The translations under genes were made by a program, and so were the position numbers. The notes below the pieces were generated by a model that had not been told where the DNA came from, made no database searches, and saw only the letters and a program-made list of their open reading frames with translations. This document shows positions 46,201-56,084 of a stretch of DNA of 64,000 nt, one piece after another. This DNA is from Oscarella lobularis. Its lineage: Eukaryota > Porifera > Homoscleromorpha > Homosclerophorida > Oscarellidae. Where the stretch lies: NCBI RefSeq assembly GCF_947507565.1, contig NC_089176.1, positions 806,001 to 870,000 of the forward strand, in the 5' to 3' direction. Every line of letters starts with the position of its first letter. Position 1 is the first letter of the stretch.

Positions 46201-46915
46201 AATTGCCAATCTAAATTTCACCGAACTTGACGACAATGTTGTTTCTTTGACATATCATCTGCTCCAGTATCCTGGCTCCTGTCTGACGCGATGCCAAATT
46301 CTTGAAAAAATTCGACATCTTTATAGAATTGTTGAAGAGAAAAAATATGCTCTAGAGAAACAATTGCAATCTGGCAGCGCAATAGAATGCGTCGTGGCGT
46401 GTTGCTTAATAGCAATGATGACCAAATTTAGCAATATGAATTCGGACATTTTAAAAACGTTGACGGAAAAATTAAAAGCCGTGCTCCAAAATCAAACGAT
46501 CTGTCAACAACCAATCTACCCCTTTTGGATTGATTCGAAAGCTGGAAAATTTCCCTTGGTGGAAGACTTGATATTAGAGACGTTGACAAATATTTCTGGA
46601 AGTGTCTTCGAAGCCGTCCCGCTTCTACCATATAAATTGGGAGAGCCAGACTCAAAAGGAGTATTTGTGCACGAGGAAACATCAAAGAGTCCTATTTGGT
46701 ACAAGTATGGCTATGACAGTGAAGAGTGGCTGTGGACTCCGTATGAACCAGGTAAAAAGAAGCGCGTGTGGATGTCTGCGTCGACTGATATTGTTCAAGA
46801 GGGCGACTACAAATCTTACCTTCCTTCTTTAGAAAATCAGGAACTTATACGGTACTTGCAATCTTGTCCTCGTCCTCCTTCTAGTTCCGGAGCACTTGGT
46901 CACCTACTCACCTGA
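37272..46915 (+). CDS. Giant NACHT STAND protein: PNP-like, Death, Death-like, NACHT, helical repeats
   Basis: The six exons (37272-37808, 37885-38398, 38460-38579, 38637-38915, 38971-39024, 39090-46915) total 9330 bases, an exact multiple of three: 3109 residues. Residues 1-350: nucleoside phosphorylase/nucleosidase fold, with IIAMTGACSGAAQLGDLLVP and, after an insert of about 65 residues resembling a winged helix, AKAIFVNGVADFGTK holding the conserved Asp. Residues 392-483: Death domain (LREWPSLMRLLHVEEPDIEE, QCAQALGKWIKSLP). About 502-590: a second Death-like domain. NACHT: Walker A LGDPGSGKTT at 726-734, Walker B VVIVDGLDEIP near 855-865, then NQIVITSRISGYW. The remaining 2000 residues look all-helical (HEAT/TPR-like); no LRRs seen. 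An upstream in-frame ATG at 37176 is possible. Role as an innate sensor is inference. Confidence 0.9.
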
Positions 46916-47298
46916 CAATCCTTGGCTATTTTTTCACGCTGTACGGTTTTTCTGCTATGCTGACCTTTTGGCTGATCTTCGCGTCTAAACCGTGTGCTTG
47001 CCGCATCATGACCCCGAGAATTGTTAAGTAACGGCGACGGGACGGTCCAGCGATGCAAGATCGACGAGAAAAAGAAGGCTTAGGCAAGGCACGTGAATGA
47101 TGGATGCGGGCATGCGCTTGTTATAGGAGGTATCGATTAGATAATCCTGTTAGCCAAAAAAACTGCAACAAATTAAAGAACAAATTATAAAGAATAAGAT
47201 TGACCCTTAGACAAGCAAAAAGCGGCAGAACACTCACAGACATTATTTGTACTAAAGGACAAACGCTAACCTAAAAAAAAAACTGCTTGTACAAAACC
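46916..47298. other. Intergenic between two convergent genes
   Basis: No gene recognised. The A/T-rich part (47160-47285) likely carries polyadenylation signals of both flanking genes. Confidence 0.4.
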
Positions 47299-48378
47299 TT
47301 ACACTGGTTTCTCCATTCCCTCGTAAGGAGTCTTCCAATTCGTCGCCGAATATCGCCCGTCGACAATCATACGCAAGACGTGTCGAACCTCATTGGGATC
47401 CTTCAACGCTTCGTGCAACATTTTCTCAATGTTCCGCGTCACGGCGACCTTTTGCTCCACACTCAACGGCCACTTAATCTCCTTCGGCGAGGGTCCAGCC
47501 CGATACCAAAACGTAACCGACGTCGTGTGCTCGCCGTCGGCAAGCGACTGAATCTGATGCCACCAGTACATGGGTATATAAAGAACGTCTCCGGGACCAA
47601 CGACAGTGTGAACGCCACGCAACTTGCTAACATTAGGAAAAACATTCGAATCGATGGGCTCTTCGAGCACGAGCTGCGATTGCCGATCGCACGGATGCCC
47701 AATCGGATACGGATACATATTCTCGAACTGATCGGGCGCAAAGAGCATGCAGTGCTTCTGACCCTCGACCTGACAGAAGAAATTCTGCTGTTCGTCGTAG
47801 TGAGCCGGCGTCAAATTTCCCGCCATGCCGACGAGGAGGAGATTCGACGTGAGCGGACCCCAATTGCAGCGCGATTGATTCTCGCGTAGCCACTCCCAAT
47901 CGAAATGAACGAAATCGCGAACGATCGCCGGTCCGACCGTGTCGTTGAGCGGCTGTTGGAGATAGACGCGTTTCTTTCTCTTTGGGTTCTTTTCGCACTG
48001 ACGCAACTCGGTGACGAATTCGGAAAAGGTCATCTGACGTAGATGCGTGGGCGGGACGAATTTGAAGTCGGGAGTCGACGTCAGTTTTTTGTCGTCGTAA
48101 TACTTGAATCGATTCGTTTTCGATTCGTAGACGTTGCAGTCGCCGCTGCCGAGGTTCGCTTCGAGGTAGGGTAGGCTCCATTTGAGCGCCGTCTTGACGA
48201 GAGAGGTGCCCGTGAGGACGACGGGTTTTTCCGCGGCGATTAGCGCTTCGGCGCGTCGATCTTTGTGCGACAATCGAGGTATTTCTTCGAGATGGAAATC
48301 GTACTTGTTCAATCGACCGTCGAATTGCTGCATATAGCTCGCTGTTTCGTCTTCGCGAGCAGCAGCCGCAGCAGCCAT
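47299..48378 (-). CDS. HIF1AN: Factor inhibiting HIF (asparaginyl hydroxylase), intronless
   Basis: Fe(II)/2-oxoglutarate dioxygenase that hydroxylates an Asn in the HIF-alpha C-terminal transactivation domain and in ankyrin repeats, acting as an oxygen sensor (family knowledge). One uninterrupted 359-residue frame, close to the 349 of human. Conserved blocks: EEIPRLSHKDRRAEALI, EKPVVLTGTSLV, RVYLQQPLNDTVGPAIVRDF, LTSNLLLVGMAGNLTPAHYD (His and Asp iron ligands in HYD), EQQNFFCQVEG, DQFENMYPYPIGHPCDRQSQ, VVGPGDVLYIPMYWWHQIQS (third iron ligand His), and the dimerising C-terminal helices with VAVTRNIEKMLHEAL. The ATG at 48378 opens an alanine-rich start like MAATAAEA in human; the frame is open further upstream to 48510. 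Its start is 38 bases from that of INTS15. Confidence 0.97.
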   Translation of the reverse strand: MAAAAAAREDETASYMQQFDGRLNKYDFHLEEIPRLSHKDRRAEALIAAEKPVVLTGTSLVKTALKWSLPYLEANLGSGDCNVYESKTNRFKYYDDKKLTSTPDFKFVPPTHLRQMTFSEFVTELRQCEKNPKRKKRVYLQQPLNDTVGPAIVRDFVHFDWEWLRENQSRCNWGPLTSNLLLVGMAGNLTPAHYDEQQNFFCQVEGQKHCMLFAPDQFENMYPYPIGHPCDRQSQLVLEEPIDSNVFPNVSKLRGVHTVVGPGDVLYIPMYWWHQIQSLADGEHTTSVTFWYRAGPSPKEIKWPLSVEQKVAVTRNIEKMLHEALKDPNEVRHVLRMIVDGRYSATNWKTPYEGMEKPV

Positions 48379-48416
48379 GGACGATGGAATCCCCGGATAG
48401 GATCCCCGGAGAAAAC
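48379..48416. promoter_or_regulatory. Minimal bidirectional promoter, HIF1AN/INTS15
   Basis: Only 38 bases separate the two opposite start codons, so the 5' UTRs and core promoters must overlap the coding ends. The gap contains a small palindromic pair, atccccggata / ggatccccgga. Confidence 0.5.
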
Positions 48417-50142
48417 ATGAAGAGAAATCGAGGTCGAACGCTACAGCAAGGACGCGTTGACGCGAGCGAATCAGACGGGCCACTAAGAAAGAAGTTGAAG
48501 CGATTTTCAAGTAAAACGAAGCAGAAACTCTCTTCTAATCGATTCTGGACGTCGTTTTAGACCCCATCTCGAACGAAGACTCGCTTTTAGGTTCACTAAT
48601 ATTGCATATCCGCAATCGGAGCTTACCTTTCGCTTCCTTTAGACATCGCTCGTTGGACCGACGTCAAAAATCAGTGGATTCGTTTCAGCGAGGAGCGCTA
48701 TCGTTCCGGCTTTCCCCAATTCGTTCACGATAGCCTCGTCGCCGTTCGACGATACTTCGCCTGGCACGGCGACGAGAGTGCCGTCGAACTCAGAAACCCG
48801 GATGTCGTACGACAATTGATCGACGAATTCGTCTTCGCTCGTCGCTACGACGACGGCGACGAACGACGACGAGCTCTCGACGATTTGATCGTACTAAAGT
48901 GCGTTAGCTCTTGCTTGGAGAGCGGCGCTAGAACGCGAGACGATCTCGGCTTGGGAGCGTACGTATTCAACGCTCTGTTTCCACCGGAAACGTCACAAGA
49001 TAGGGCACGTTGTTTTAATACTGGATACTTTAGATGAGTATTTGACTTTTCTCTTGCAGAAAGGACTTTTGACTCAGCTCATATCTTTAGCCGTTAGCTG
49101 CAGCTGTTCTAGCGTTCTCGAAGCCGCTGCTGAATGCCTATCAGTAAACCTAAAAAAGTCGTTTCCATAATTGAAATATATATATATATTTTTAGATGTC
49201 TGATGGTGTGGCAGTCGGTCGGGCTCTCGTCGAGGATTTCTGTCTTCTTCTTCCCTCTCGCGTATCCGATCTCGAAAACGTCGTCGTGACGGCGCCGGCC
49301 TTCGTCGCTATCCTCCTAAAAGCTTTCACTCACATCTATCCTTTAGCTCAAAGTGCGTCGTCGCATCTACCGACGCTGCCACGTTATTTATTTTTTTCCT
49401 ATTAGACGGGGTTGCTCTGCCGGACCTTTGTCCGCCTTCGCGTCTATTACCCATTGTTGCCGATTGGGTTGCGAGGAATCCGTTGCTGTGTTGTCGGCCG
49501 CGCTTTTCCGGCTTGACGTCGTTTTTACCGTATCTTTTCCCGCTTGTCGACGCGGATCGATGGAGCTGCGTGTCTCTTCCCAGTTTGCTGCGCTGGACGA
49601 TTCTTGGTCCAATCGTGTTGGACGCCAAAGCGAATCTGGTTCTATCGCCGCTTCACACGACTCTGCTCAAAGCCGCTGTGCAGTTTCAAAGGGAAAAGCA
49701 TGCCGTTGCGGACACGTCGAAAGCTCGTCTCGCTAGCGATCTCATGTTGACGATGAGGGACCTCGTCTCACTCGTGCCTTCAGTGACAGGTAAAGAAATG
49801 CCACCACACTGGGGAAAAAAGTGACTTAGTGTGTGATTTTGTAGAACCCGATGCTTTTGATAGAGTCCAGTTGGCCACAGATCGTCTAGCCGAAGCAGTG
49901 CAATTGACCCAGGCGGGAAGTTTGATTGAGATAAGAAAATGTACAGTATAACAGGCAGAAACAAACGAAGCGTCTAACTCCACTTATCCGTAGGTCTGAA
50001 AGATGCAAAAGAGTTGGCCGGCAAACTTCCTGAAAATAAGTAAGTAGCGCTTCGATTCATATTAGATCCTGCTAGGCGATTCTTTTCTTATAGACTTCTA
50101 CTGACAATTCTAGCTCATTGGGACAGGCAACGCAATCCATAA
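48417..50142 (+). CDS. INTS15: Integrator complex subunit 15 (C7orf26) homologue
   Basis: Subunit of the Integrator complex that cleaves and terminates RNA polymerase II transcripts (family knowledge). Exon 1 from the ATG at 48417 is short and basic (LRKKLKRFS) and joins in phase to NIARWTDVKNQWIRF. Homology blocks in order: LIDEFVFARRYDD, LIVLKCVSSCLES, GAYVFNALFPP; then KGLLTQLISLAVSCSCSSVL and EAAAECLS; GRALVEDFCLLLPSRVSDLE; LPDLCPPSRLLPIVADW; SLPSLLRWTILGPIVLD; LHTTLLKAAVQFQ; AFDRVQLATDRLAEAVQLTQ; KELAGKLPENKLLLTILAHW. These follow human C7orf26 positions closely. The stop is at 50140-50142. The Pro/His-rich vertebrate tail is absent. Exon 1 is inferred from splice phase and is the least certain part. 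A (TA)n tract sits in the intron at 49176-49190. Confidence 0.85.
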
Positions 50143-50269
50143 GCCGACCTAAGGTTTTTTATTTAAAAAATTCAACTTACAGTATGTCAACGGGTGAGCG
50201 CACCACTGCGCAGCCAGCAGCTAACCATTTGATGGCCAGTAAAGTCTTTAGTACCGCTCTACATCTGTT

Positions 50270-52314
50270 CTAGTTTGGCTGCATCTCCTTCTTTAGTCGT
50301 TCTATTTCTTCCATCACTTTCCTTCGCTCTTCTACTAGTTTCTTGTTCTGCTGCGCCATCTGCTGTTTCTCTTCAGCTAAAAACAATCGACCTGCCATCA
50401 CCTTTTCAGATGAAGATGCGTTGAGCTAGAGGGGAAAGACTAATAGCGAACGAGAGATTAATAGTAGGTGAGGAAAACGTGCCTGGGCGTCGCGAAATAA
50501 TAACTGCTGAAAATTTCGCCGCATCTGTCCGAATTTTGAAACCAGCTGCACTGATGCGGCAGAAAACGCTTCGTCATCTAAAACGAACAACGTCATTTTT
50601 AATTGAATCTAATAAAGCTGATATTTACAGTCAGGCGCTGCAGATTCGCTTGAGTCGGGTTCGTTGTATACGTGGTAAGGAAGTAGTCTCCGTATGGCAT
50701 CGCGACGATCCACGAAAGGCGTCTTGTTCGCCGTCTGAAGAAGAGTTTGCTGATCAGACTGCAGGCCACCAAGCACACTACATCAATTAGAAACAAAATG
50801 GCTATTTATGAGAGGCAACATATTAAAATAATACATAGATAATACCCAGGCAGTTTTTTCGGCGGCTGGTGCAGTACGCTCGTTTCGTTTCCCGGCCGCT
50901 TTAGACCCCCTCTAGAACCCTGAAACAAAAAAAATTACACTCTGACTTTTCATCGCCCTCTACGCTAACTTGAAAATTTATCGTCTTCACTGCGCCACTC
51001 TGGAGGAGCGACGTGGCTGCAACAACGGGTCGCGTGGTGGTAGTGGCCGTCGTCGACGCGCTCGACTGCGTACTCGGAATTAATCGCAATTGAATTATTT
51101 TCCCGTCAGCAGTCTGCGCTTGGAGGTGCGTCGCTTGGCCCGCTTGGCCCGGTTGTATTTGAAGCAGAGTGAGCTGCTGCTGGCCTTGGAGAGCGCCCGA
51201 CGCGTTAATAATTCGCAGCTGCTGCAGCGGTTGCGTCGAAGCCGATTGAGCTACTTTGTTCATCACGGCAGCAGTGGACGTCGTCGCCGTCGTCGTCGCC
51301 CTCGTCGTCGCAATGATTCCCGTTGGCTTTACTTCCGTTTTCACTGTCAGCGGTTGCTGGGACGCGACGACTTGCTTCAGGTGAACCTGCGCTTGGGACA
51401 ACGACGCCGTTGTCGCAGTCGGATGCGACGGAATGACGTGCGTTTGAGTTTGCTGCACGGCGATTGGCTTCTGTTGCAGTTTTATTTGTTGCTGTTGGTT
51501 ACTGGGCTGAACGAGAACTGCTTTCGCTTGTTGCTGCTGCTGTTGGGACGTTTTCACGACGACTTGTCGACTTTGCTGCTGTTGAACGAGCCCCATCTGC
51601 TGCTGGGTAGCTGGCACCTGAACAATCGACTGTCTCTGGACGCCGGACGTTTGCTGAACTTGCTGCAATAGTCGCGTGGACGGCTGTTGTTGCTGGACGG
51701 CGGTGATAGTAGACGTTGCCTGAGGCAAACGCGCCACAGAGAATTGCTGCACCGGTTGCTGCTGCTGACTAACAACAGGCCTAACAACCGGCCTTTGAGC
51801 TACCTGCAGCGGATTCTGCAAGTGCTGTCTCTGCTGCAGTTGAATCGGTTGACCAGTAGACGTCGGTGGTGCTGGCTGAACGACCCGTTGCGGCGGTTGC
51901 TGCTGACTCGGAATCACAGGTGCCGTCGCGGACGATGATGTTGCCCCCGTCTGCAGTTGCACAATAGGCATGACGGTCGCCGGACGTTGAACCACGTGCT
52001 GTTGCGCTTGTTGCATCAAACGTTGCTGCGACGACGTCGTTTGCTGGTTGGGAATGTGGTGGACTAAGGAAGTGGCACTTGATTGAACTTCGATAGGCGT
52101 CCTGCCCTGAAATGCGACATCGCTTGAATTTGCCGTCGGCTGCGAATGGGTTGCCATGTGAACGAGACGCCTCGTCGAATTGAGCTGCGATGACTGCTGC
52201 TCCAAACCCACAGAAGCTTGAGTCGGAATCTGATTACTAAACCCAGCCAGTGGATTCGAGGTTTGATTGAAGTTCGATGGGAGAGTACGCTGCTGTGGCT
52301 GCGTTGAAGTCACG

Positions 52315-52376
<62 letters not shown>

Positions 52377-52887
52377 AGTCGTCAAACTTGGGGCTCTTGG
52401 CACAACACTTCCTGTCGTTGGATGATGGTTCACCGTAGCCGGTTTGGGAAGAATCTGAACAGGCACTGCTTTCGATGATACCGGATTTTGCTGCTGCTGC
52501 TGTTGTTGTTGTTGTTGTTGCTGTTGCTGTTGCTGCTGCTGCGGCGGCGGCTGAGGCATCGTTACTCCTTTTACGGATGCCGTGTTCGTTGAATAGACTC
52601 GTTGCGTTGTCGGTTGATAAACGGGTTTGATGCTCGGTGCAATTGGCTGGAATCGGGTCGGTGTCGACGTCGTCGTTTGAGAGGGATAGTGAGTCAATTG
52701 TCCTACTGAACTCCGCACTGCGACGTTGTTTACAGTCGGCTGAAGCTGTTGACCGGAACGAGGACTTCCATTCATGTGCGAAGGCTGCTGCGAAGATAAG
52801 CCTTTACTCTACATAAAAAATGTATTTTTGACAATGGTTACGTCATAAAAATTTTACCGTTGAAAAGCTTTGCATTCTATCGGCCAT
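50270..52887 (-). CDS. BICRA: BICRA/GLTSCR1-like ncBAF subunit, glutamine-rich
   Basis: Subunit of the BRD9-containing SWI/SNF (ncBAF/GBAF) chromatin remodeller (family knowledge). Exon 1 from the ATG at 52887 (MADRMQSFST) joins in phase to the long exon at 50901-52800, which is rich in Gln, Thr, Pro and Ser and holds two long polyglutamine tracts. The conserved GLTSCR1 domain is in the 3' exons: NKTPFVDRRDAIRRLLPYHV, then DDEAFSAASVQLVSKFGQMR, and ASSSEKVMAGRLFLAEEKQQ. The last exon ends IERLKKEMQPN with the stop at 50270-50272. This domain order and the disordered Q-rich N-terminus match BICRA/BICRAL. It converges on INTS15 with 127 bases between the stops. Confidence 0.87.
52316..52368 (-). 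repeat. Nearly pure CAG tract coding polyglutamine
   Basis: On the coding (minus) strand this is an uninterrupted run of about 17 CAG codons within the BICRA-like gene, flanked by one CGG codon. Confidence 0.95.
52490..52543 (-). repeat. Mixed CAG/CAA tract coding polyglutamine
   Basis: About 18 Gln codons, with CAA interrupting CAG in the middle, followed by CCG proline codons (PQPPP region) on the coding strand. Confidence 0.95.
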
Positions 52888-53341
52888 GTCGGTCTAAAGG
52901 AAGCAAATGCACTGCAGTTACAGGAGGCGGAAATTGGCGTCACAACAATAGAGGAACGCACGCTAGGCTAGTCACGCAGGTTCGACGTGCTCGCATTCGC
53001 GAGCGTTTTTCGGCTCCGTTAGTCGCGCTTTCGTTCTCTCTGTGAACGTTTCGCGTTGGCGAAAGCGCGACGAACACTTTTGCGCAAGCGGCTCGCCGCA
53101 TTTCGCCAATAAAAACGCACAAAAGCTAGTTTTCTTTTCGAATGCCCTTTCCCGTCGTGGTTTTCGTCGACTAGACTGTTTCTAGGAGGATTACCTGACT
53201 CGAAATAGTGGGAAAGGTAGACCGAATCGCGTCGAATAGGCGCGCGAGCACGACTCGGCTCGTTCAGCGGTCGAGTCGACCCCGGGTCCTCGTCGGGGGA
53301 TCCATCACCCACCTCGTTCCCGTGACCTTATCGATCACCAG

Positions 53342-53396
53342 TCAGCCAATCAGCGCTTGTCACGCCTGACGTAGTGCAAATAAAACGATGACGTCA
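53342..53396 (+). promoter_or_regulatory. CCAAT box and CRE upstream of REXO5
   Basis: A ccaat box (agccaatcag, about 53344-53353) and a full palindromic cAMP-response element tgacgtca (53389-53396) lie 69-120 bases before the REXO5 start at 53465. Motif matches only. Confidence 0.5.
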
Positions 53397-53464
53397 TGAG
53401 CGTCCTGATGAGCGTCGAACTAAATCGCACATGCGTAGACGACTTGTGAAGAAGAACCGGTGAA

Positions 53465-55951
53465 ATGAGTGGAAAACGTAAAGGAAAAAAGCGCCAAATA
53501 AACGCAGCGTCTAAAGTACGATCAACGTTTTGCTGCTGGGATCCCTTTCTGGTAGGTACATCATCTCCTGACCTTAGAAAGCGAAAAAACGAAAAGGTAG
53601 CAAGGCGTCCGAAAAGTCAAAAATGGCCACGAAGACAGAGTCGATTCCTCGCGTCGAAATCACATTACCGATCCAACCGTTGAAGCATCGACAAGCTCAA
53701 TTTCTCATTTCTCACGTTCTCCAGCCGTACGTCTACACGGACGAACCCCACTGGTGTCGTCTTCACAATGCGTCGGAAATTCGAAAATGTGTCGTCGTCA
53801 TGATGAGCTACGTTGAGCCCTGCAGTCACGTTTGCGCTTCGAAATTTCCCTTTCTGTTGAAAGAGAGTCTCTTCAAGGTAGATTAAGAGCTAATTTGTCA
53901 TTATGAAACTTTTGGTGTTGTTCTTTATTTTAGACGTTGCCTTTGATCAGTCCAGGCACCGCAGATTCTGCCCAGTCCGGATTGGATGCTTTGCTAACAG
54001 CTGTGCCTGACAAACAGAAGAAGAAGAAGAAGAGAAATCGTTAGTAGTTGGTAGAGTTTCTAAAAACTGATAATGGAATATTTGTGTTTGTTTAGGAACA
54101 AGTGGAACGACTCGTTTTTCTCTGGAAAAGGCTCAATACGTACTCAATCCCAAGGAATTATTGGCCAATGGTTTTCCTGTGTCAAATTCGGTATATGAAG
54201 TTGCTTGTCAGGCTGAAGACAGCGGCGTCGCGGTTTGTCACGAAAAGGAAATGGAGTCAAACGGTAAAATTGCCTTCAATGATGATTTTCCCTTTTGGCT
54301 TTCACTTATAAAATTTGTATGGTAGGCTTTGTCAAATTGACAAAAACAGCTGAGATATCAGACGACTCGCAAGCGCCTATGTATGCAATTGACTGCGAGA
54401 TGGTATATAACCACAATACAAGTACATTTGATGTCGTTCAATTATCTATAGTGCGAGACAAGCGAAGGAATGGAATTGACGCGAGTTTCCATAGTGAACG
54501 AGTCCCTTGAATGTATCTATGACACACTTGTCAAGCCAGAAAATCCCATCATTGACTACAAGACCGAGTAGGTTAATATCAGTATTCATTTCAGCCCATT
54601 ATTGACCTCTTGCATCTCCGCCAGATATAGCGGAATTACGAAGGAGAGTCTGGAAAGTGTCACCAAGACGCTCAAGAGCGTTCAAAACGATATCTGCAGT
54701 ATGCTTCCAGCTCACGTAATACTCGTTGGTCACTCGCTAGAAAATGATCTCTTTGCGCTAAAAGTGAGTCGTCATAGTTTCGTTGCATTATTCCAGCTTC
54801 TGGTTAGCTTGTTCACGATGCAGTCATAGATACTACTATATTGTATACGACGCCTGCGAACCGCAAAAAGTACAAGCCTTCGTTAAGATATTTATCTAAG
54901 AAGTATCTGAAGTCAGTTGCACCAGTTGAACTACACACGCAGTGTAAATGAAAAGACTCTCTTAGATTGATTATTCAGTCTGGTTCCGATGGTCATTGTT
55001 CTATTGAGGACGCTAAAGCGTGTATGCAGTTAGTCTTACTGAAAGTAGAGAAAGGTCTGTGGAACAATAGGGCGTTGGTGACGTCAAAAATTTATTGATT
55101 AATTGGACAGGGAGCAATTTTGGGATACCTGTGGCAAAAGATTCCTCTTCCAGGTGGGTGCACTGGACCAGCGATGTTCCGCTAATTTGTAATTGATAAC
55201 GGCGTAGTTTCTTTTCACAATTGGCTCTAACGGGAAAAGAAGGTACATGAGATTTCGTTGCCTGAAAACGTAGATGCGTGATATTTTTTGATTGGATAGT
55301 AACGCTTATTGATACGCCGGGTCTTATTAGACGCTACAGCGGAACGGGCAAAGTTCACTCGATTCCCTGTGTAAATGACAATGAAGTGAGTCGTTCCTTT
55401 GGGAGCTCTTCGATTGCTTTCTTCAGACTTCCTTTCCTCTCATAGGTACTAACTAAAGCATTGAAAGCGGTAGAAAAAGCTGATCTTCTCTGGGTTCACT
55501 TTCACGGCGTTGAAGTGGAACTGAAACGTAAGCAGTGGGAACGTTTCTCCCCGGGGTCGTTTGCACGGTCACTTCAGGCCAGCACATCGCCGAGACAGTA
55601 GACAATGCGGCGTTAGAAAAAACGCTACAGATAACTGACTCGCATCTCAGCACTCTCTTTGATTCTCTACCAAGCGGAACGATGTACATCGTTATTGCAG
55701 GGAGTGGGGATTTATATGAAGTCAATAGGTAGGTAGTCAATAGAATAGAATATTGAACTCCTAAATTCGCTGCTACATGTAGACTGCAGAAATCTCGACA
55801 CTCAGAAAGTCATCTATGGGCCGCCGTCACCCGAGCGAGAACAGGATCACTCCACGTAACCGTTAAGTGGGACGAAGATGACGACGCGTCTGAGCCTGAG
55901 GAGTCTCATGTTGAAGCCGTGGCGAGTAAGACCGGCGAGGTCGAGGCGTAA
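53465..55951 (+). CDS. REXO5: RNA exonuclease 5 (REXO5)-like DEDDh exonuclease
   Basis: 3'-to-5' RNA exonuclease, likely nucleolar (family knowledge). Exon 1 (53465-53516) is very basic (SGKRKGKKRQINAASK) and joins to KAKKRKGSKASEKSK, a nuclear localisation-type start. REXO5-specific N-terminal blocks follow: PHWCRLHNASEIRKCVVVMM and LEKAQYVLNPKELLANGFPV. The catalytic domain is split by introns: MYAIDCEM, then CETSEGMELTRVSIVNESLE after a short intron whose reading frame is open (54403-54451), YSGITKESLESVTKTLK, HVILVGHSLENDLFALK, VIDTTILY, and HCSIEDAKACMQLVL. So the motif residues D-E, D (END), H and D (IEDA) are present. The C-terminal part (TLIDTPGLIRRYSGTG; SLPSGTMYIVIAGSGDLYEV) shows no obvious RRM. 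Stop at 55949-55951. Confidence 0.88.
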
Positions 55952-56084
55952 TTCAAAAGATAACGCATGCTATCAAATGAGACAGAGGGCTAGAACGCGA
56001 AAAAAAATAGAACGGCAAGTGTAACAAAAAAAGAACGAGGGCTGGTGGGGGGGAGGCGAGTCCATGCTCCGCACGATTCGCGAA

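Noticed and set aside
41100-46900. Leucine-rich repeats in the NACHT protein tail
   Set aside because: Leucines are frequent but without the LxxLxLxxN spacing; the pattern is helical and closer to HEAT/TPR-like solenoids.
47633-48418. Minus-strand Arg-rich frame of 261 residues
   Set aside because: Alternative frame of the HIF1AN coding sequence.
51090-51671. Plus-strand Arg/Leu-rich open frame of 193 residues
   Set aside because: It is the antisense of the Gln-rich BICRA-like exon; repeated CAG/CAA codons give open Leu/Cys/Arg frames on the other strand.
54400-54510. Exonuclease frame running past DCEM into MVYNHNTS and then to a stop, suggesting a broken REXO5
   Set aside because: The stretch after DCEM is a short intron; splicing at 54403-54451 gives the family sequence CETSEGMELTRVSIV.
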